This document shows, piece after piece, positions 33,973 through 44,007 of a DNA stretch of 64,000 nt. The translations under genes were made by a program, and so were the position numbers. The notes under the pieces are model-generated. The model did no database searches, had not been told where the DNA came from, and was given only the letters and a program-made list of their open reading frames with translations. This DNA comes from Halorubrum sp. PV6. Its GTDB lineage: Archaea > Halobacteriota > Halobacteria > Halobacteriales > Haloferacaceae. Positions within the stretch are counted from its first letter, which is position 1, and every line of letters begins with the position of its first letter. The stretch is taken from positions 868,001 through 932,000 of the forward strand of contig NZ_CP030064.1 in assembly GCF_003990725.2 (NCBI RefSeq). Direction: 5' to 3'.

Positions 33973-35460
33973 ATGGCGACAGACTCCGATCGATTCTCGG
34001 CCAAACTCGATGTCCCGGAAGCGCTGACGTTCGACGACGTACTGTTAAAACCCAAAGAGAGCCGCGTCGAGCCCGACGACGCGGACCTCTCCTCGCGCGT
34101 CTCGAAGAACGTCGAACTCACCGTCCCCGTCCTCTCGGCGGCGATGGACACGGTCACGGAGAGCGAACTCGCGATTGCGATGGCCCGCGAGGGCGGTCTC
34201 GGCGTCCTCCACCGCAACATGACCATCGAGGAGACCGCCGCCGAGGTCGAGCGCGTCAAGCGCGCGCACGAGCTCGTCATCCGCCGCGAAGACGTCGTGA
34301 CCGTCTCGCCTGACGACACCGTCCGCGAGGCCGACGAGCGGATGGAGCGTCAGGGCGTCTCCGGCGCGCCGGTCGTCGACGGCGACGACGCGGTCTTGGG
34401 GATCATCTCGGGGACCGACATCCGTCCGTACCTGGAGGTCGGCGAGGACGACGCCGTCCGCGAGGCCATGACCGACGAAGTGATCACGGCCCCGGAGGGC
34501 GTCGACGCCCGCGAGGCGTTAGAGCTGATGTACGACCACAAGATCGAGCGCGTCCCCCTCGTCGACGAGGATGACGGGCTCGTCGGGCTCGTCACGATGC
34601 AGGGCATCCTCCAGCGGCGCGAACACGAGAACGCCGCCCGCGACGAGGCCGGGCGCCTGCTCGCCGGCGTCGCCGTCGGCCCGTTCGAGGAGGAGCGCGC
34701 CGTCGCGGCCGACGAGGCCAACGTCGACGTGATCTTCATCGACTGTGCACACGCCCACAACCTGAACGTCCTCGACTCGGCGCGCGCGATCAAAGAGACC
34801 GTCGACGCCGACGTCGTCGTCGGCAACGTCGGGACCCGAGCGGCCGCCGAGGCCGCCGTCGACTTCGCCGACGGGCTGAAGGTGGGCATTGGCCCCGGTT
34901 CGATCTGTACGACCCGCGTGGTGAGCGGCGCGGGGATGCCGCAGATGACGGCCGTCTCGCAGGTCGCCGACGTGGCCGCCGAGGCGGGCGTTCCGGTGAT
35001 CGCGGACGGCGGCATTCGCTACTCCGGTGACGCCATCAAGGCGCTCGCCGCGGGCGCGAACGCGGTCATGCTCGGCTCGTACTTCGCCGGCACCGACGAG
35101 GCGCCGGGGCGGGTCATCACCATGCAGGGAAAAAAGTACAAACAGTACCGCGGGATGGGCTCGGTCGGCGCGATGAAGTCGGGCGGCGGCGACCGCTACC
35201 TCAAAGAGGAGGACGAAGACGAGGAGTTCGTTCCCGAGGGCGTCGAAGCGGCGACCCCGTATAAAGGCAGCCTCGCGTCCGAACTCCACCAGCTCACCGG
35301 CGGCGTCTGCTCCGGGATGGGGTACGTCGGCGCCGAGACGGTGCCGGAGCTCCACGAGCGCGCCGAGTTCGTTCGCGTCTCCAGCGCAGGGCAGAGCGAG
35401 AGCCACCCGCACGACGTGATGATCACGGACGAGGCGCCGAACTACAGTCCGGGCGAGTGA
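33973..35460 (+). CDS. guaB: Inosine-5'-monophosphate dehydrogenase
   Basis: The 495-residue enzyme starts at ATG 33973 ([14 protein letters not shown]). The barrel begins [11 protein letters not shown], two CBS domains occupy about residues 95-215, the catalytic Cys312 is in [15 protein letters not shown], and the flap [10 protein letters not shown] is complete. It oxidises IMP to XMP with NAD+, the first step of GMP synthesis. The start agrees with the family N-terminus; the open frame before it is not used. TTTTCATC near 33945 gives a promoter 25-30 bp upstream. Confidence 0.97.
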   Translation: MATDSDRFSAKLDVPEALTFDDVLLKPKESRVEPDDADLSSRVSKNVELTVPVLSAAMDTVTESELAIAMAREGGLGVLHRNMTIEETAAEVERVKRAHELVIRREDVVTVSPDDTVREADERMERQGVSGAPVVDGDDAVLGIISGTDIRPYLEVGEDDAVREAMTDEVITAPEGVDAREALELMYDHKIERVPLVDEDDGLVGLVTMQGILQRREHENAARDEAGRLLAGVAVGPFEEERAVAADEANVDVIFIDCAHAHNLNVLDSARAIKETVDADVVVGNVGTRAAAEAAVDFADGLKVGIGPGSICTTRVVSGAGMPQMTAVSQVADVAAEAGVPVIADGGIRYSGDAIKALAAGANAVMLGSYFAGTDEAPGRVITMQGKKYKQYRGMGSVGAMKSGGGDRYLKEEDEDEEFVPEGVEAATPYKGSLASELHQLTGGVCSGMGYVGAETVPELHERAEFVRVSSAGQSESHPHDVMITDEAPNYSPGE

Positions 35461-35573
35461 TCGCCCGCGCCGGCCGGTGTTCGACACCGGCGGCGCGGCC
35501 CGGAAGAGGTATTTTAATATACTCCGCGAAGAGACGATACCTGTGAGCGAAAACGTCGTCGCTCCGGTCATCC

Positions 35574-36209
35574 ATGAGTGAGTTACCGCCGCTGGTCCTC
35601 GTGGTTGAGGACGAACCTGACCTGGCCGACCTGTACGCCGCGTGGCTCGGCGACGAGTACCGCGTCCGGACCGCGTACGGCGGGCAAGAGGCGCTCGACG
35701 AGGTCGACGCTGCCGAAGATACAGTCGATGCGATCCTGCTAGACCGGCGTATGCCCGGCCTCTCCGGGGACGAGGTCCTCGCCGCCGTCCGCGAGCGCGG
35801 CCTCGACTGCCGCGTTGCGATGGTGACGGCGGTCGAACCCGACTTCGACATTCTGAGCATGGGCTTCGACGATTACCTCGTGAAGCCGGTCACCAGCGAC
35901 ACCCTCCGCGAGACGGTCGAGGGGCTACTCCGCCGCGGGGAGTACGACACCGAGATGCAGGAGCTGTTCTCGCTGACCTCGAAGAAGGCCATGCTGGAGA
36001 CGGAAAAGAACGCGACCGAACTCGCCGACAACGAGGAGTACCAGCGGCTCACCGACCGGATCGCCGAGATCAGGTCGCAGGCCGACGAGTCGCTGGAGGC
36101 GGTAACCGAGGAAGACGACGACTTCGAGAAGCTGTTCCAGGACTTCGACACGGACCACGACATCGACATGGACCTCGACGCCAACGGCGCGGACCCCGAC
36201 GACGCGTAA
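35574..36209 (+). CDS. Response regulator with HalX output domain
   Basis: The 211-residue protein has a complete receiver domain: acidic pair Glu12/Asp13, phospho-acceptor Asp57 (ILLDRRMPG), Thr85 and Lys104 (YLVKP). The C-terminal HalX domain (about residues 120-185; LFSLTSKKAMLETEKNATEL) is a coiled-coil helix unique to haloarchaea, followed by an acidic tail. HalX regulators often modulate bacterio-opsin-type or sensory responses, but targets are mostly unknown. No kinase gene is adjacent. Confidence 0.95.
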   Translation: MSELPPLVLVVEDEPDLADLYAAWLGDEYRVRTAYGGQEALDEVDAAEDTVDAILLDRRMPGLSGDEVLAAVRERGLDCRVAMVTAVEPDFDILSMGFDDYLVKPVTSDTLRETVEGLLRRGEYDTEMQELFSLTSKKAMLETEKNATELADNEEYQRLTDRIAEIRSQADESLEAVTEEDDDFEKLFQDFDTDHDIDMDLDANGADPDDA

Positions 36210-36258
36210 CCGTCCGCGCGCGACTTTTTAAGTGCGGTCCGCCCGAACTCGCGACCGT

Positions 36259-38235
36259 ATGCGCGTAGGTGACCTCCCGCTCTCGGAGCGATTCGTCGAC
36301 CACTTCACCGAGCGGGGGATCCGCGACCTGTACCCGCCGCAGGCGGCCGCCGTCGACGCCGGCGTCTGCGCGGGCGAGAACGTCGTCGCGGCGATCCCGA
36401 CCGCCTCCGGCAAGACGTTCATCGCCGAACTCGCCTTGCTGACCGCCGACGGGCCCGGACTGTACGTCTGCCCGCTCCGGGCGCTCGCCCGCGAGAAGTA
36501 CGAGACGTTCGCGGCGCTCCCAGGCGTCGACGCCGCCATCTCGACGGGCGATTTCGACGCGTCGGGTGAGTCGCTCGCGGGCAACGACGTGGTCGTCGCG
36601 ACGAGCGAGAAGGTCGACTCCGCGATCCGCAACGGCGCCGCGTGGGTCGACGACCTCGCCTGCGTCGCCGTCGACGAGGTCCACCTCCTCGGTGCGGAAC
36701 GGCGCGGCCCGACTCTCGAAGTGACGCTGTCGACGCTCCGTCGTCGGAACCCGGACCTGCAGGTCGTCGCGCTGTCGGCGACCGTCGACAACCCGGAGGC
36801 GATAGCCGAGTGGCTGGACGCGACGCTGGTGGAGTCCGACTGGCGCCCCGTCGACCTCCGAACCGGGGTCGCCGTCGACGGCGACGTGTCCTTCGACGAC
36901 GGGACGACCCTCTCCGTCGACCTCGGCGAGGCCGCTGGCGGCTCGGGAGCGGACGGCGACGACTCTTCCGATGATCCCCCCGACGACACCGACGTCACGG
37001 CCGCCCTCGTCGCCGACGCGGTCGACCGGGGCGGCCAGTGTCTCGCGTTCGTCCGGTCCCGGACCGAGGCGGTCGCGCTCGCGGAGCGGCTCGCGGCCGA
37101 CGGGCTCGCAGAGCGGCTCGGGGTGGCGTCCGCCGCCGCGGCCGCGGCAGACGAGGCCGCCGGGGTAGACGGCACCGCGACGGGCCAACAGCTCGCCGAC
37201 TGCCTCCGGTCGGGGGTGGCGTTCCACCACGCCGGGCTCCGGGCGGGACACCGAGCGGTCGTTGAGGAGGCGTTCCGCGACCGCGAACTCGCCTGCATCT
37301 GTGCGACGCCGACGCTCGCGGCCGGAGTCAACGTCCCGGCCCGACGCGTGGTGGTCCGCGACCAGAAGCGGTACGCGGGGTCGGCGATGGAGTGGCTCCC
37401 GACGCTCGAGGTTCACCAGATGTGCGGGCGCGCCGGGCGTCCGGGACTAGACCCCCACGGCGAGGCCGCCCTCGTCGGGAACGAAGACGTGCGAGCCGAA
37501 CTCGTGGAGCGATATCTCGACGGCGAGCCGGAGGCGGTCGAGTCGACGCTCGCCGACCCGGCGTCGCTGCGGACGCACGTCCTCTCGGCGGTCGCGACCG
37601 GCTTCGCGGAGACGGAGGCCGAGATCCTCGACGTGTTCGAAGGGACCTTCTACGCCCGCGAGGCCGGCGCCGGCGGACTGGCCGACGCCGTCGCCGTCGC
37701 GGTCGACGACCTCGTGGCGGCCGACTTGGTGAGCCGCGAGACCGGCGGCGTCGACTCGTACCGCCTCGCCGCCACGCCCATCGGCAAGACGACCTCAAAG
37801 CAGTACGTCAGACCTGAGACCGCGTCGCGGATCGTCTCCGGGCTCCGGACGGCCGCGGCGATGCCGAACGCGACGACGCTCACCGCGTTCGAGGTGGTCT
37901 GTGACACGCCGGACATGCAGGACACCTACCTCGGCAACGCCGAGCGCGCCGAGATGTACCGGTTTGCACGGGCGAACGCGGGACTGCTGACCACGGCGAT
38001 GGACGAGACCGACGACTTCGAGGAGTGGTTAGAGTCGGTGAAGACGGCGCGCATCCTCAACGAGTGGATCGAGGGCGCCACCGTCGAGACGCTCGTCGAG
38101 TCGTACCGGATCGGGCCGGGCGACTTGGACTCGCGCGTCGAACGCGCCGAGTGGCTGTTGAGCGCGGCCGCGGCGCTCGCCGAGACGATAGGCGTCAGCG
38201 TCCCGGCGGTCACGAGAGCGCGCTCACGGCTGTGA
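36259..38235 (+). CDS. hel308: Hel308-type Ski2-like DNA helicase
   Basis: The start is ATG 36259 (MRVGDLPLSERFVDHF; 658 residues). Motif I PTASGKTF, motif II DEVH, LSATVDNPEAIAEWLDA (III), HHAGLRAGHR (V region) and QMCGRAGRPGLDP (VI) are in order, followed by the winged-helix and ratchet region and a helical end NEWIEGATVETLVESYRIGPGDL as in Hel308. An acidic insert (about residues 225-250, DGDDSSDDPPDD) lies between the two RecA domains. Slightly shorter than typical Hel308. The family unwinds lagging-strand forks and remodels stalled replication forks. Confidence 0.9.
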   Translation: MRVGDLPLSERFVDHFTERGIRDLYPPQAAAVDAGVCAGENVVAAIPTASGKTFIAELALLTADGPGLYVCPLRALAREKYETFAALPGVDAAISTGDFDASGESLAGNDVVVATSEKVDSAIRNGAAWVDDLACVAVDEVHLLGAERRGPTLEVTLSTLRRRNPDLQVVALSATVDNPEAIAEWLDATLVESDWRPVDLRTGVAVDGDVSFDDGTTLSVDLGEAAGGSGADGDDSSDDPPDDTDVTAALVADAVDRGGQCLAFVRSRTEAVALAERLAADGLAERLGVASAAAAAADEAAGVDGTATGQQLADCLRSGVAFHHAGLRAGHRAVVEEAFRDRELACICATPTLAAGVNVPARRVVVRDQKRYAGSAMEWLPTLEVHQMCGRAGRPGLDPHGEAALVGNEDVRAELVERYLDGEPEAVESTLADPASLRTHVLSAVATGFAETEAEILDVFEGTFYAREAGAGGLADAVAVAVDDLVAADLVSRETGGVDSYRLAATPIGKTTSKQYVRPETASRIVSGLRTAAAMPNATTLTAFEVVCDTPDMQDTYLGNAERAEMYRFARANAGLLTTAMDETDDFEEWLESVKTARILNEWIEGATVETLVESYRIGPGDLDSRVERAEWLLSAAAALAETIGVSVPAVTRARSRL

Positions 38236-38275
38236 CTGCGCGACGAAGCGAATTCAGTTAAAAGACCGACTCGGC

Positions 38276-39343
38276 TCAGTCCGCGGGTTCGACCGCTCGG
38301 TGGAACGGCGTCCGGGAGATGGTCTGCCGGAGTTCGGCGAGAGAGTCGCGACCGGCGTCCCCGGCGACGGCCATCACCGCGAACACCTCCTGTCGCGAGA
38401 TTTTCACGCCGGTCTCGGTGAGGGCGTCTTCCGGGCGAGAGCTGAGTTCGCGGAGCGTGCCGACCGCGAGCAGGTACGGGACGGTCCACGCCTCCATCGT
38501 GTTCCCGTTCGAGAGCGGCATCGTCTCCAAGTACGCCTGCGCGTCGTCGAGGAACGACCGGGCGTACTCGGCGGTCCGCCCCACGACGCGGGCGGACGAC
38601 TCGCGGTTCTCCGGGTGGACGACCTGCTCCTGTTCGACCCCCTCGTCGGCGAGCCACTCGGCGGGGAGGTAGACGTTGTTCTCCTCCGTGTAGTCGTCGT
38701 ACACGTCCTTCGAGACGTTCACGAGCTGGAGGAGGAGCCCGAACTCCTCGGCGGTGTCGCGCAGCCGTCGCGCCCGGTCCTCGCCCACGTCGCCGCGGGT
38801 GAGCAGGTTCGTGATGAGGTTCCCGACCGTGCCGGCGGCGTAGTAGCAGTACTGCTCTAACTCGTCGCGGTCGTCGATCCGGAGCCCGCCCTCGGTGGCG
38901 TGTCTGTCGACGAACATCGCCATCCCGTCGACCATCTCCAAGACGGGCGGGACGATAGCCGCCTGCGCCTCGTCGTCGAACTCCGCGAACGTGGCCACGA
39001 TGGTCGGCGCCTCGGCGACGACCTCCCAGTCGTCGTTGCGCGCTTCGGGCTCCGGGAGCCACTCGTCGACCGCCTCGCGAAACGCGCCGATATCGAGGTC
39101 CGCGTCGGGGTCGATCGCGCGTCGGTACGTCCGCAGCACGTCGCTTTGCGCTTCAGGGGGGATGTGTCCGGCGTCCTCGACGGTGTCGGCGACACGACAG
39201 AGAAGATATCCCACACAGATGTGCGAGGCCATCGGCTCCTCTAGCACGTCGACCGTCAGCGCGAAGGTCCGAGAAACGCCCTGAACCGCCTCGTGACACC
39301 ACGAAAGGTCTGGCTCAGCGGGACCGTATGCTCGTCCGCTCAT
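38276..39343 (-). CDS. Squalene/phytoene synthase family protein
   Basis: The 355-residue protein has both Asp-rich motifs of head-to-head prenyl synthases: DTVED in YLLCRVADTVEDAGH (near 55) and DVYDDYTEEN (near 220) in NVSKDVYDDYTEENNVY. GTVGNLITNLLTRG fits the substrate pocket helix. It condenses two prenyl diphosphates, giving squalene (FPP) or phytoene (GGPP); the sequence does not decide between them, but haloarchaea use both for menaquinone-linked squalene and bacterioruberin. Monocistronic; convergent with hel308. Confidence 0.9.
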   Translation of the reverse strand: MSGRAYGPAEPDLSWCHEAVQGVSRTFALTVDVLEEPMASHICVGYLLCRVADTVEDAGHIPPEAQSDVLRTYRRAIDPDADLDIGAFREAVDEWLPEPEARNDDWEVVAEAPTIVATFAEFDDEAQAAIVPPVLEMVDGMAMFVDRHATEGGLRIDDRDELEQYCYYAAGTVGNLITNLLTRGDVGEDRARRLRDTAEEFGLLLQLVNVSKDVYDDYTEENNVYLPAEWLADEGVEQEQVVHPENRESSARVVGRTAEYARSFLDDAQAYLETMPLSNGNTMEAWTVPYLLAVGTLRELSSRPEDALTETGVKISRQEVFAVMAVAGDAGRDSLAELRQTISRTPFHRAVEPAD

Positions 39344-39567
39344 TCAGTTACCGTCACTTACGGCACAAGACGTAAAAAGCCTCGTGGAACGAGTGACGCG
39401 TTCGAGAGCCACAGTCGGCCCCGCACCTCAGATCGTCGCCACTACCACACCGCGGTCACAGCGTCCCGCGCGGAGACGACCGGCCTCGAACCGACGCGCC
39501 CCTGAAACGCCGCCCCCGTGTACATTCGTGTAGAAACCGATAAGTCGTCGTGCCCGAACGCTTCGGT

Positions 39568-40713
39568 ATGGATTTTACCCTCTCCGAAGAGCAGCGCCAG
39601 ATCCGCGACATGGTGGCCGAGTTCGTCGACGAGGAGGTCGTGCCGCGCGCCGCCGACATCGACAAAACCGACGAGTTCCCCGCGGACCTCATCGACGAGA
39701 TGGCGGAGTTGGGGCTCATGGGGATGCCGTTCCCCGTCGAGTACGAGGGCGCCGGCCTCGACTACCACAGCTACGCCATCGGGCTCGCGGAGATCGCGCG
39801 CGGCTCCGGCGGCCTCGGGACCGTGGTCGCCGCCCACACGTCGCTCGCGGGGAACATGCTGTACGAGTTCGGCGACGAGCCCCAAAAGGAGACGTACCTC
39901 ACCGCGCTCAACACCGGCGAGGACATCGGCGCGTTCGCACTCTCGGAGGCGGAGGCCGGCTCCGACGTGCCCGCCATGTCGACCACCGCCGAGCGCGACG
40001 GCGACGGCTACCTGATCGACGGCAGCAAACTCTGGATCTCCAACGGCTCCGTCGCCGACACGGTTACGCTGTTCGCGAAGACGGACCCCGACGCGGGCCG
40101 GAAGGGCATCTCCTCGTTCGTCGTCCGCCCCGAGGAGGACGACGGGTTCATCGTGGAGGGGACGGAGGACAAGCTCGGCGACAAGGGGTGTCCGACGGCC
40201 GAACTCCGCTTCGACGACATGTGGATCCCCGAAGCGCGTCGCCTCGGCGATGAGGGCGAGGGGTTCGTTCAGGCGCTGAAGACCCTGAACGGCGGCCGCA
40301 TCACCATCGCGGCGCGCTCGGTCGGCATCGCGCGAGCCGCGCTCGACGAGGCGAAGTCGTACGCGCAGGACCGCGAGCAGTTCGATCACGCCATCGCCGA
40401 CTTCCAAGCGATCCAGCACAAGCTCGCGGACATGGACACCAAGGCCCGCGCCGCCGAGCTGCTGATGCACGAGGCCGCAGACCTGAAGATGCGCGACGAG
40501 GACTACATCAAGGAGGCCGCGCAGGCGAAGCTGTACGCCTCCGAGATATCGCGTGAGGTCGCCAACGAGGGCATCCAGATTCACGGCGGCTACGGGTACA
40601 CGAAGGACTTCCCCGCAGAGCGGTTCTACCGCGACGCGAAGCTCTCGGAGATTTACGAGGGGACGAGCGAGGTCCTGCGGAACACCATCGCCCAACAGCT
40701 CCTCGACGAGTAG
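39568..40713 (+). CDS. Acyl-CoA dehydrogenase
   Basis: The 381-residue FAD enzyme starts at ATG 39568 (MDFTLSEEQRQIRDMV). It contains LSEAEAGSDVPAM and ISNGSVADT for FAD/acyl binding and the catalytic Glu in SEIYEGTSEVLRNTIA near residue 364, where short-chain/branched acyl-CoA dehydrogenases carry it; QIHGGYGYTKDFPAER completes the FAD region. It oxidises acyl-CoA to enoyl-CoA in fatty-acid or branched-chain amino-acid breakdown. GATAAGTCG at about 39538 gives a TATA about 28 bp upstream. Confidence 0.95.
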   Translation: MDFTLSEEQRQIRDMVAEFVDEEVVPRAADIDKTDEFPADLIDEMAELGLMGMPFPVEYEGAGLDYHSYAIGLAEIARGSGGLGTVVAAHTSLAGNMLYEFGDEPQKETYLTALNTGEDIGAFALSEAEAGSDVPAMSTTAERDGDGYLIDGSKLWISNGSVADTVTLFAKTDPDAGRKGISSFVVRPEEDDGFIVEGTEDKLGDKGCPTAELRFDDMWIPEARRLGDEGEGFVQALKTLNGGRITIAARSVGIARAALDEAKSYAQDREQFDHAIADFQAIQHKLADMDTKARAAELLMHEAADLKMRDEDYIKEAAQAKLYASEISREVANEGIQIHGGYGYTKDFPAERFYRDAKLSEIYEGTSEVLRNTIAQQLLDE

Positions 40714-40736
40714 CGGAGCACGGGCGGCGCGGGCGG

Positions 40737-42710
40737 CTACGTCTCGCTGCCGGTCGAGCCGGAGCGCGGTTCGTCGTTGTTCTCGGCGGTCGCATCGTCG
40801 GTAGACGGTTCGTCGTCGCTCGCGTCGCCGTCTGTTGTGTCGCCGGTAGGCGCTTCCTCGTCGATCGCTTCCTCGTCGCTCGTGTCACCGTCGCTTTCCT
40901 CGGTTTCGGTCGCGCCGTCTTCGACCGCGACCGCATCGCCCTCGCGCTGGTCGATATCGTGGATGTCCGAGGGGTACCGGTCCACCGCGTAGTCGCCCGT
41001 ATCCACCAGTTCGGCCGGCTCGGAGTAGTCGCGGTCGCTTACGGAGAAGTTGGGACGGATCACGCCGTCGTCCGGCGGTTCCGGGGGTGTAGAGTCGGCG
41101 GTCGCGCTCTCGCCCGACTCGCTCGCTCCCTCGGCGTCCTCGTCTGCCGCGTCGGCGTCCCCCTCGAACCACTCGAACGGGTCCCGTGCCGCGCGGTGGT
41201 CCGCGACGGCGACGCGGAGCCGCTCCCGGAGCGTCTCGCGGAGGTCGACCGCCTCGTCGGTCGCGAAGTCGACCGCGGCGGCGTCGTTGCCGGCGATCGA
41301 ACTGCTGCCCGCGGTGTCCGCCACGATGGTCGCCACGTCCCAGCGACGCTGGAACACGGTCCGAGTGTCGATGACGTTCTGGATCCGATAGTAGGGCACG
41401 ACCGTCACGGTACGGCTCCAGAACCCGTTCCGCGTGAGGAGGTGGTTCTCGCCGAGCCAGTAGCCGCGGTGTTTCCATTTATAATGCGCGGCCGGCGGCA
41501 CGGCGAGCAGGAGCGCGACCGGGGCGTACCACGGCGCGCCGGCGTCGAAAAACCAGTTCACGCCGAACGCGACCCCGACGAGGACACCGATGAGGATCGC
41601 GTATCGAAACGCGTACCGCCACCGGATCCGCTTCGGCGGGCGGTCGAACTGCGGGTCGCCGAACGACTCGACCTCCCGCGCCAGTCGGAACACCCGGTCG
41701 GTCGTGGCGAGCGGGACGGCCGCCTGGCTCCCCTGCTCACCGCCCTGTCCGGGGGCGTAGCCCGCGGTCTCGATGGAGAGTGAGGCGTAGCCGAGCGCCC
41801 GCTTCGCCGGGTTGTCGGTGATCCGGAGCGCCTGCACCTTCTCGGTCGGGATCGAACCGCTGTACCGGCGGAACAGCCCGCGCTCGTACCGGAGTTCGTC
41901 GCCGGCGCGGGAGAGTCGGAACCCGTAGTAGTTCGAGAACGCGACCGCGGCGCCGAGCACCCACGAGACGAGGAAGAGCGCGCCGACGCCGACGATCGCG
42001 GTCGCGGTGAGCGCGACGGCCGAGGCGTCCGGAACGAAACTGGAGAGCACCGGCACCGACCCGGAGCTCAGGAACGCCAAGAGACCGATGAGGCGACCGT
42101 CGAACGAGAGCGCCCCGACCAACGCGAGCTCGCTCGGCGAGATGGCGAACAGCTCCTCCTCGTCGGGGCCGGCCTCGTCCGATCCGAAGTCGCCGCGATG
42201 TCCGGACTGACCCCCGGCCTCGCCGTCTGCGCCGACCGCCGCTCCCGGCTCGGACTCGCGCTCGCCGCCCGACCGCCCCCGGTTCGACGACTTGCGGCGC
42301 TGCACCTCGCGTTGGAGCCGGGTCGCTTCGTCGGGCGTGACGAAGCGGATGGAGCCCTCGGTGCTGGAGCCGCCGGCGGTCTCCAGATCCACCGCGGCGA
42401 CGCCGATGGCTCGCTGGATCACGCCTCGGCTCACGTCGACGTTCTGGATCCGGCGGTAGGGGATCTCCCGTTCGCGCCGCGAGATCACCCCCGACGAGAT
42501 GTCGAGCGTATCGTCGGTCAGTTCGTAGTCGAACCGCTGGTAGTACGCGACCTCGTAGCCGACGGCGACGAGGAGGACCACGGCGCCGACCCCGGTCGCG
42601 GCCGCGACGCCCCACGCCGGGTTGTTGTTCACGACGAAAAAGAGGACGACGACGACCCCGGACACCTTCTGTAGCGCGCGGTACGGGATCGACTGGGGCG
42701 CGAGTTTCAC
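40737..42710 (-). CDS. Triple bacterial-PH-domain membrane protein (YdbT-like)
   Basis: The 657-residue protein starts at GTG 42710 (MKLAPQSIPYRALQKV), overlapping the stop of the upstream gene by four bases. It has six hydrophobic segments in three pairs, each pair followed by a bPH_2 domain with IPYRRIQNVDVSRGVIQR (about 85), IPTEKVQALRITDNPAKR (about 310) and VPYYRIQNVIDTRTVFQR (about 460). The last 150 residues are a Ser/Thr/Asp/Glu tail. YdbS/YdbT-type proteins sit in the cytoplasmic membrane; function not known. Confidence 0.9.
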   Translation of the reverse strand: MKLAPQSIPYRALQKVSGVVVVLFFVVNNNPAWGVAAATGVGAVVLLVAVGYEVAYYQRFDYELTDDTLDISSGVISRREREIPYRRIQNVDVSRGVIQRAIGVAAVDLETAGGSSTEGSIRFVTPDEATRLQREVQRRKSSNRGRSGGERESEPGAAVGADGEAGGQSGHRGDFGSDEAGPDEEELFAISPSELALVGALSFDGRLIGLLAFLSSGSVPVLSSFVPDASAVALTATAIVGVGALFLVSWVLGAAVAFSNYYGFRLSRAGDELRYERGLFRRYSGSIPTEKVQALRITDNPAKRALGYASLSIETAGYAPGQGGEQGSQAAVPLATTDRVFRLAREVESFGDPQFDRPPKRIRWRYAFRYAILIGVLVGVAFGVNWFFDAGAPWYAPVALLLAVPPAAHYKWKHRGYWLGENHLLTRNGFWSRTVTVVPYYRIQNVIDTRTVFQRRWDVATIVADTAGSSSIAGNDAAAVDFATDEAVDLRETLRERLRVAVADHRAARDPFEWFEGDADAADEDAEGASESGESATADSTPPEPPDDGVIRPNFSVSDRDYSEPAELVDTGDYAVDRYPSDIHDIDQREGDAVAVEDGATETEESDGDTSDEEAIDEEAPTGDTTDGDASDDEPSTDDATAENNDEPRSGSTGSET

Positions 42711-43171
42711 ACCGCGTCCTCCCCGTCCGCGCGGATGGCGAGCCGTTTCAACTCCTCGCGGAGGTCGCTCGCGCCGGACGGCGTGAGCCCCGGAATCCGG
42801 ACGTCCGCGCCGCGAGACCCGGCCGTGTACACCACACAGGAGGCGAGCCCCACGCCGCGCTCGACGGGACCGCGCCGGGAGTCGACGTGCTGGATGCGGA
42901 CCAGCGGCACCGTCGTCCGGACCTGCGTGATGACGCCGCGGTCGAGGTACAGCGCGTCCTCGCGGATCTCGTAGCTCCAGCGTCGGTAGCGCGCGACCGC
43001 GTGTGCGACGCCGAGGACCAGTACGACCGCGCCGACGACCGCCGGCGCCCACGTCGGGAGCCGACCGAGGTACGCGCCGCCCGCAAACGGCACCGTCACC
43101 ACCGCGGCGATGAGAACCGCGCGGAGGGCCCACACGATCTGCACGCGGGGGTGGAGCGCCTGTGCCGTCAT
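42707..43171 (-). CDS. Bacterial-PH-domain membrane protein (YdbS-like)
   Basis: The 154-residue protein starts at ATG 43171 with two hydrophobic segments (about 15-35 and 40-60) and one bPH_2 domain containing VPLVRIQHVDSRRGPVER and ASCVVYTAGS. Its stop overlaps the GTG of the triple-domain gene (GTGA), so they are translated together and the YdbS/YdbT pair of bacteria is reproduced. Confidence 0.92.
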   Translation of the reverse strand: MTAQALHPRVQIVWALRAVLIAAVVTVPFAGGAYLGRLPTWAPAVVGAVVLVLGVAHAVARYRRWSYEIREDALYLDRGVITQVRTTVPLVRIQHVDSRRGPVERGVGLASCVVYTAGSRGADVRIPGLTPSGASDLREELKRLAIRADGEDAV

Positions 43172-43335
43172 CGGCGTCCCCCCGTCGAGCGTCCGATTGT
43201 CATGGATCTTCGTTGTCGGCGCCGACGTATAAGTCCGGGCGAAACGATGGACCGCTCAGGTGGGTGCGCTCGTCTGGCGGATCTCTTCCCGATCGTTCGG
43301 ATCGCCTGATTCGGCGGGCGCTCCGTCGTCGTCAC

Positions 43336-43770
43336 TCACTGTGAGAGGAGCCACCCGAACAGGAGCGGGGAGGCGAGCAGCGTGATCGGGACGGCGATCC
43401 ACACCTGCCCCGCGAGTACGTTGTACTGCCCGAGCGTGACCGAGACCGGGGTCCCCTCGGCGTACCCGACGACGAACTCAAAGCCGACGGTGAGCACGGT
43501 CCAGAGAACCCCCACGAGGAGGAGTTCGACCGTCGCGTACTCGACGGGCGTCCACAGGAAGTACCCGAAGGAGATGAGGAGTATCGCAGCGACCAACAGC
43601 GCCGTGCTGACGACGTGTCCGGCGTACTCGCCGACGCGAGAGATCAGAACGGTTTCTCGGAAGACGCCGTTAGCGACCGCAACGACCGCCATCACCACCC
43701 AGACGGCCAGGGGGTACAAGAACGCGTGTGGCGTGATTGGTTCCGCTTCCAGCCCGAATAGAGTGCCCAT
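43336..43770 (-). CDS. Four-helix membrane protein, unknown
   Basis: The 144-residue protein has four hydrophobic segments (about 18-38, 52-72, 80-100 and 118-140) and almost no soluble part; the first loop holds RETVLISRVGEYAGHVVS. No family is recognised with certainty. A minus-strand AACGTTTTCTTTTC region at about 43792-43805 provides the promoter. It is divergent from glutamate dehydrogenase with the direct repeat at 43821 between. Confidence 0.75.
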   Translation of the reverse strand: MGTLFGLEAEPITPHAFLYPLAVWVVMAVVAVANGVFRETVLISRVGEYAGHVVSTALLVAAILLISFGYFLWTPVEYATVELLLVGVLWTVLTVGFEFVVGYAEGTPVSVTLGQYNVLAGQVWIAVPITLLASPLLFGWLLSQ

Positions 43771-43820
43771 ACTGTCTTATCGTTTGAACGAAAAGAAAAC
43801 GTTATCGAGGATTCTCGCCC

Positions 43821-43866
43821 GCGACGCTGTTCGCTCGGGAAAGGCCGCGACGCTGTTCGCTCGGGA
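43821..43866. repeat. Exact 20-bp direct repeat, period 26
   Basis: GCGACGCTGTTCGCTCGGGA occurs at 43821-43840 and at 43847-43866 with a 6-bp spacer. It lies in the divergent promoter region between the membrane protein gene at 43770 and glutamate dehydrogenase at 44008. Two exact copies on the same face spacing (2.5 helical turns) might be protein sites or simply a replication-slippage duplicate. Confidence 0.8.
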
Positions 43867-44007
43867 GGGGCGCCGTGACCGGGCGTCGCGACGAACGTCG
43901 GCGGCCGACGCCGGGCTTGCGCCAACGTCTCTTTTCGTGGGTGTCAATCACTACCGGTGGCGATAATTGCCGAAACCAATATCACTCGTGACTGAGTCGC
44001 CCCGACC

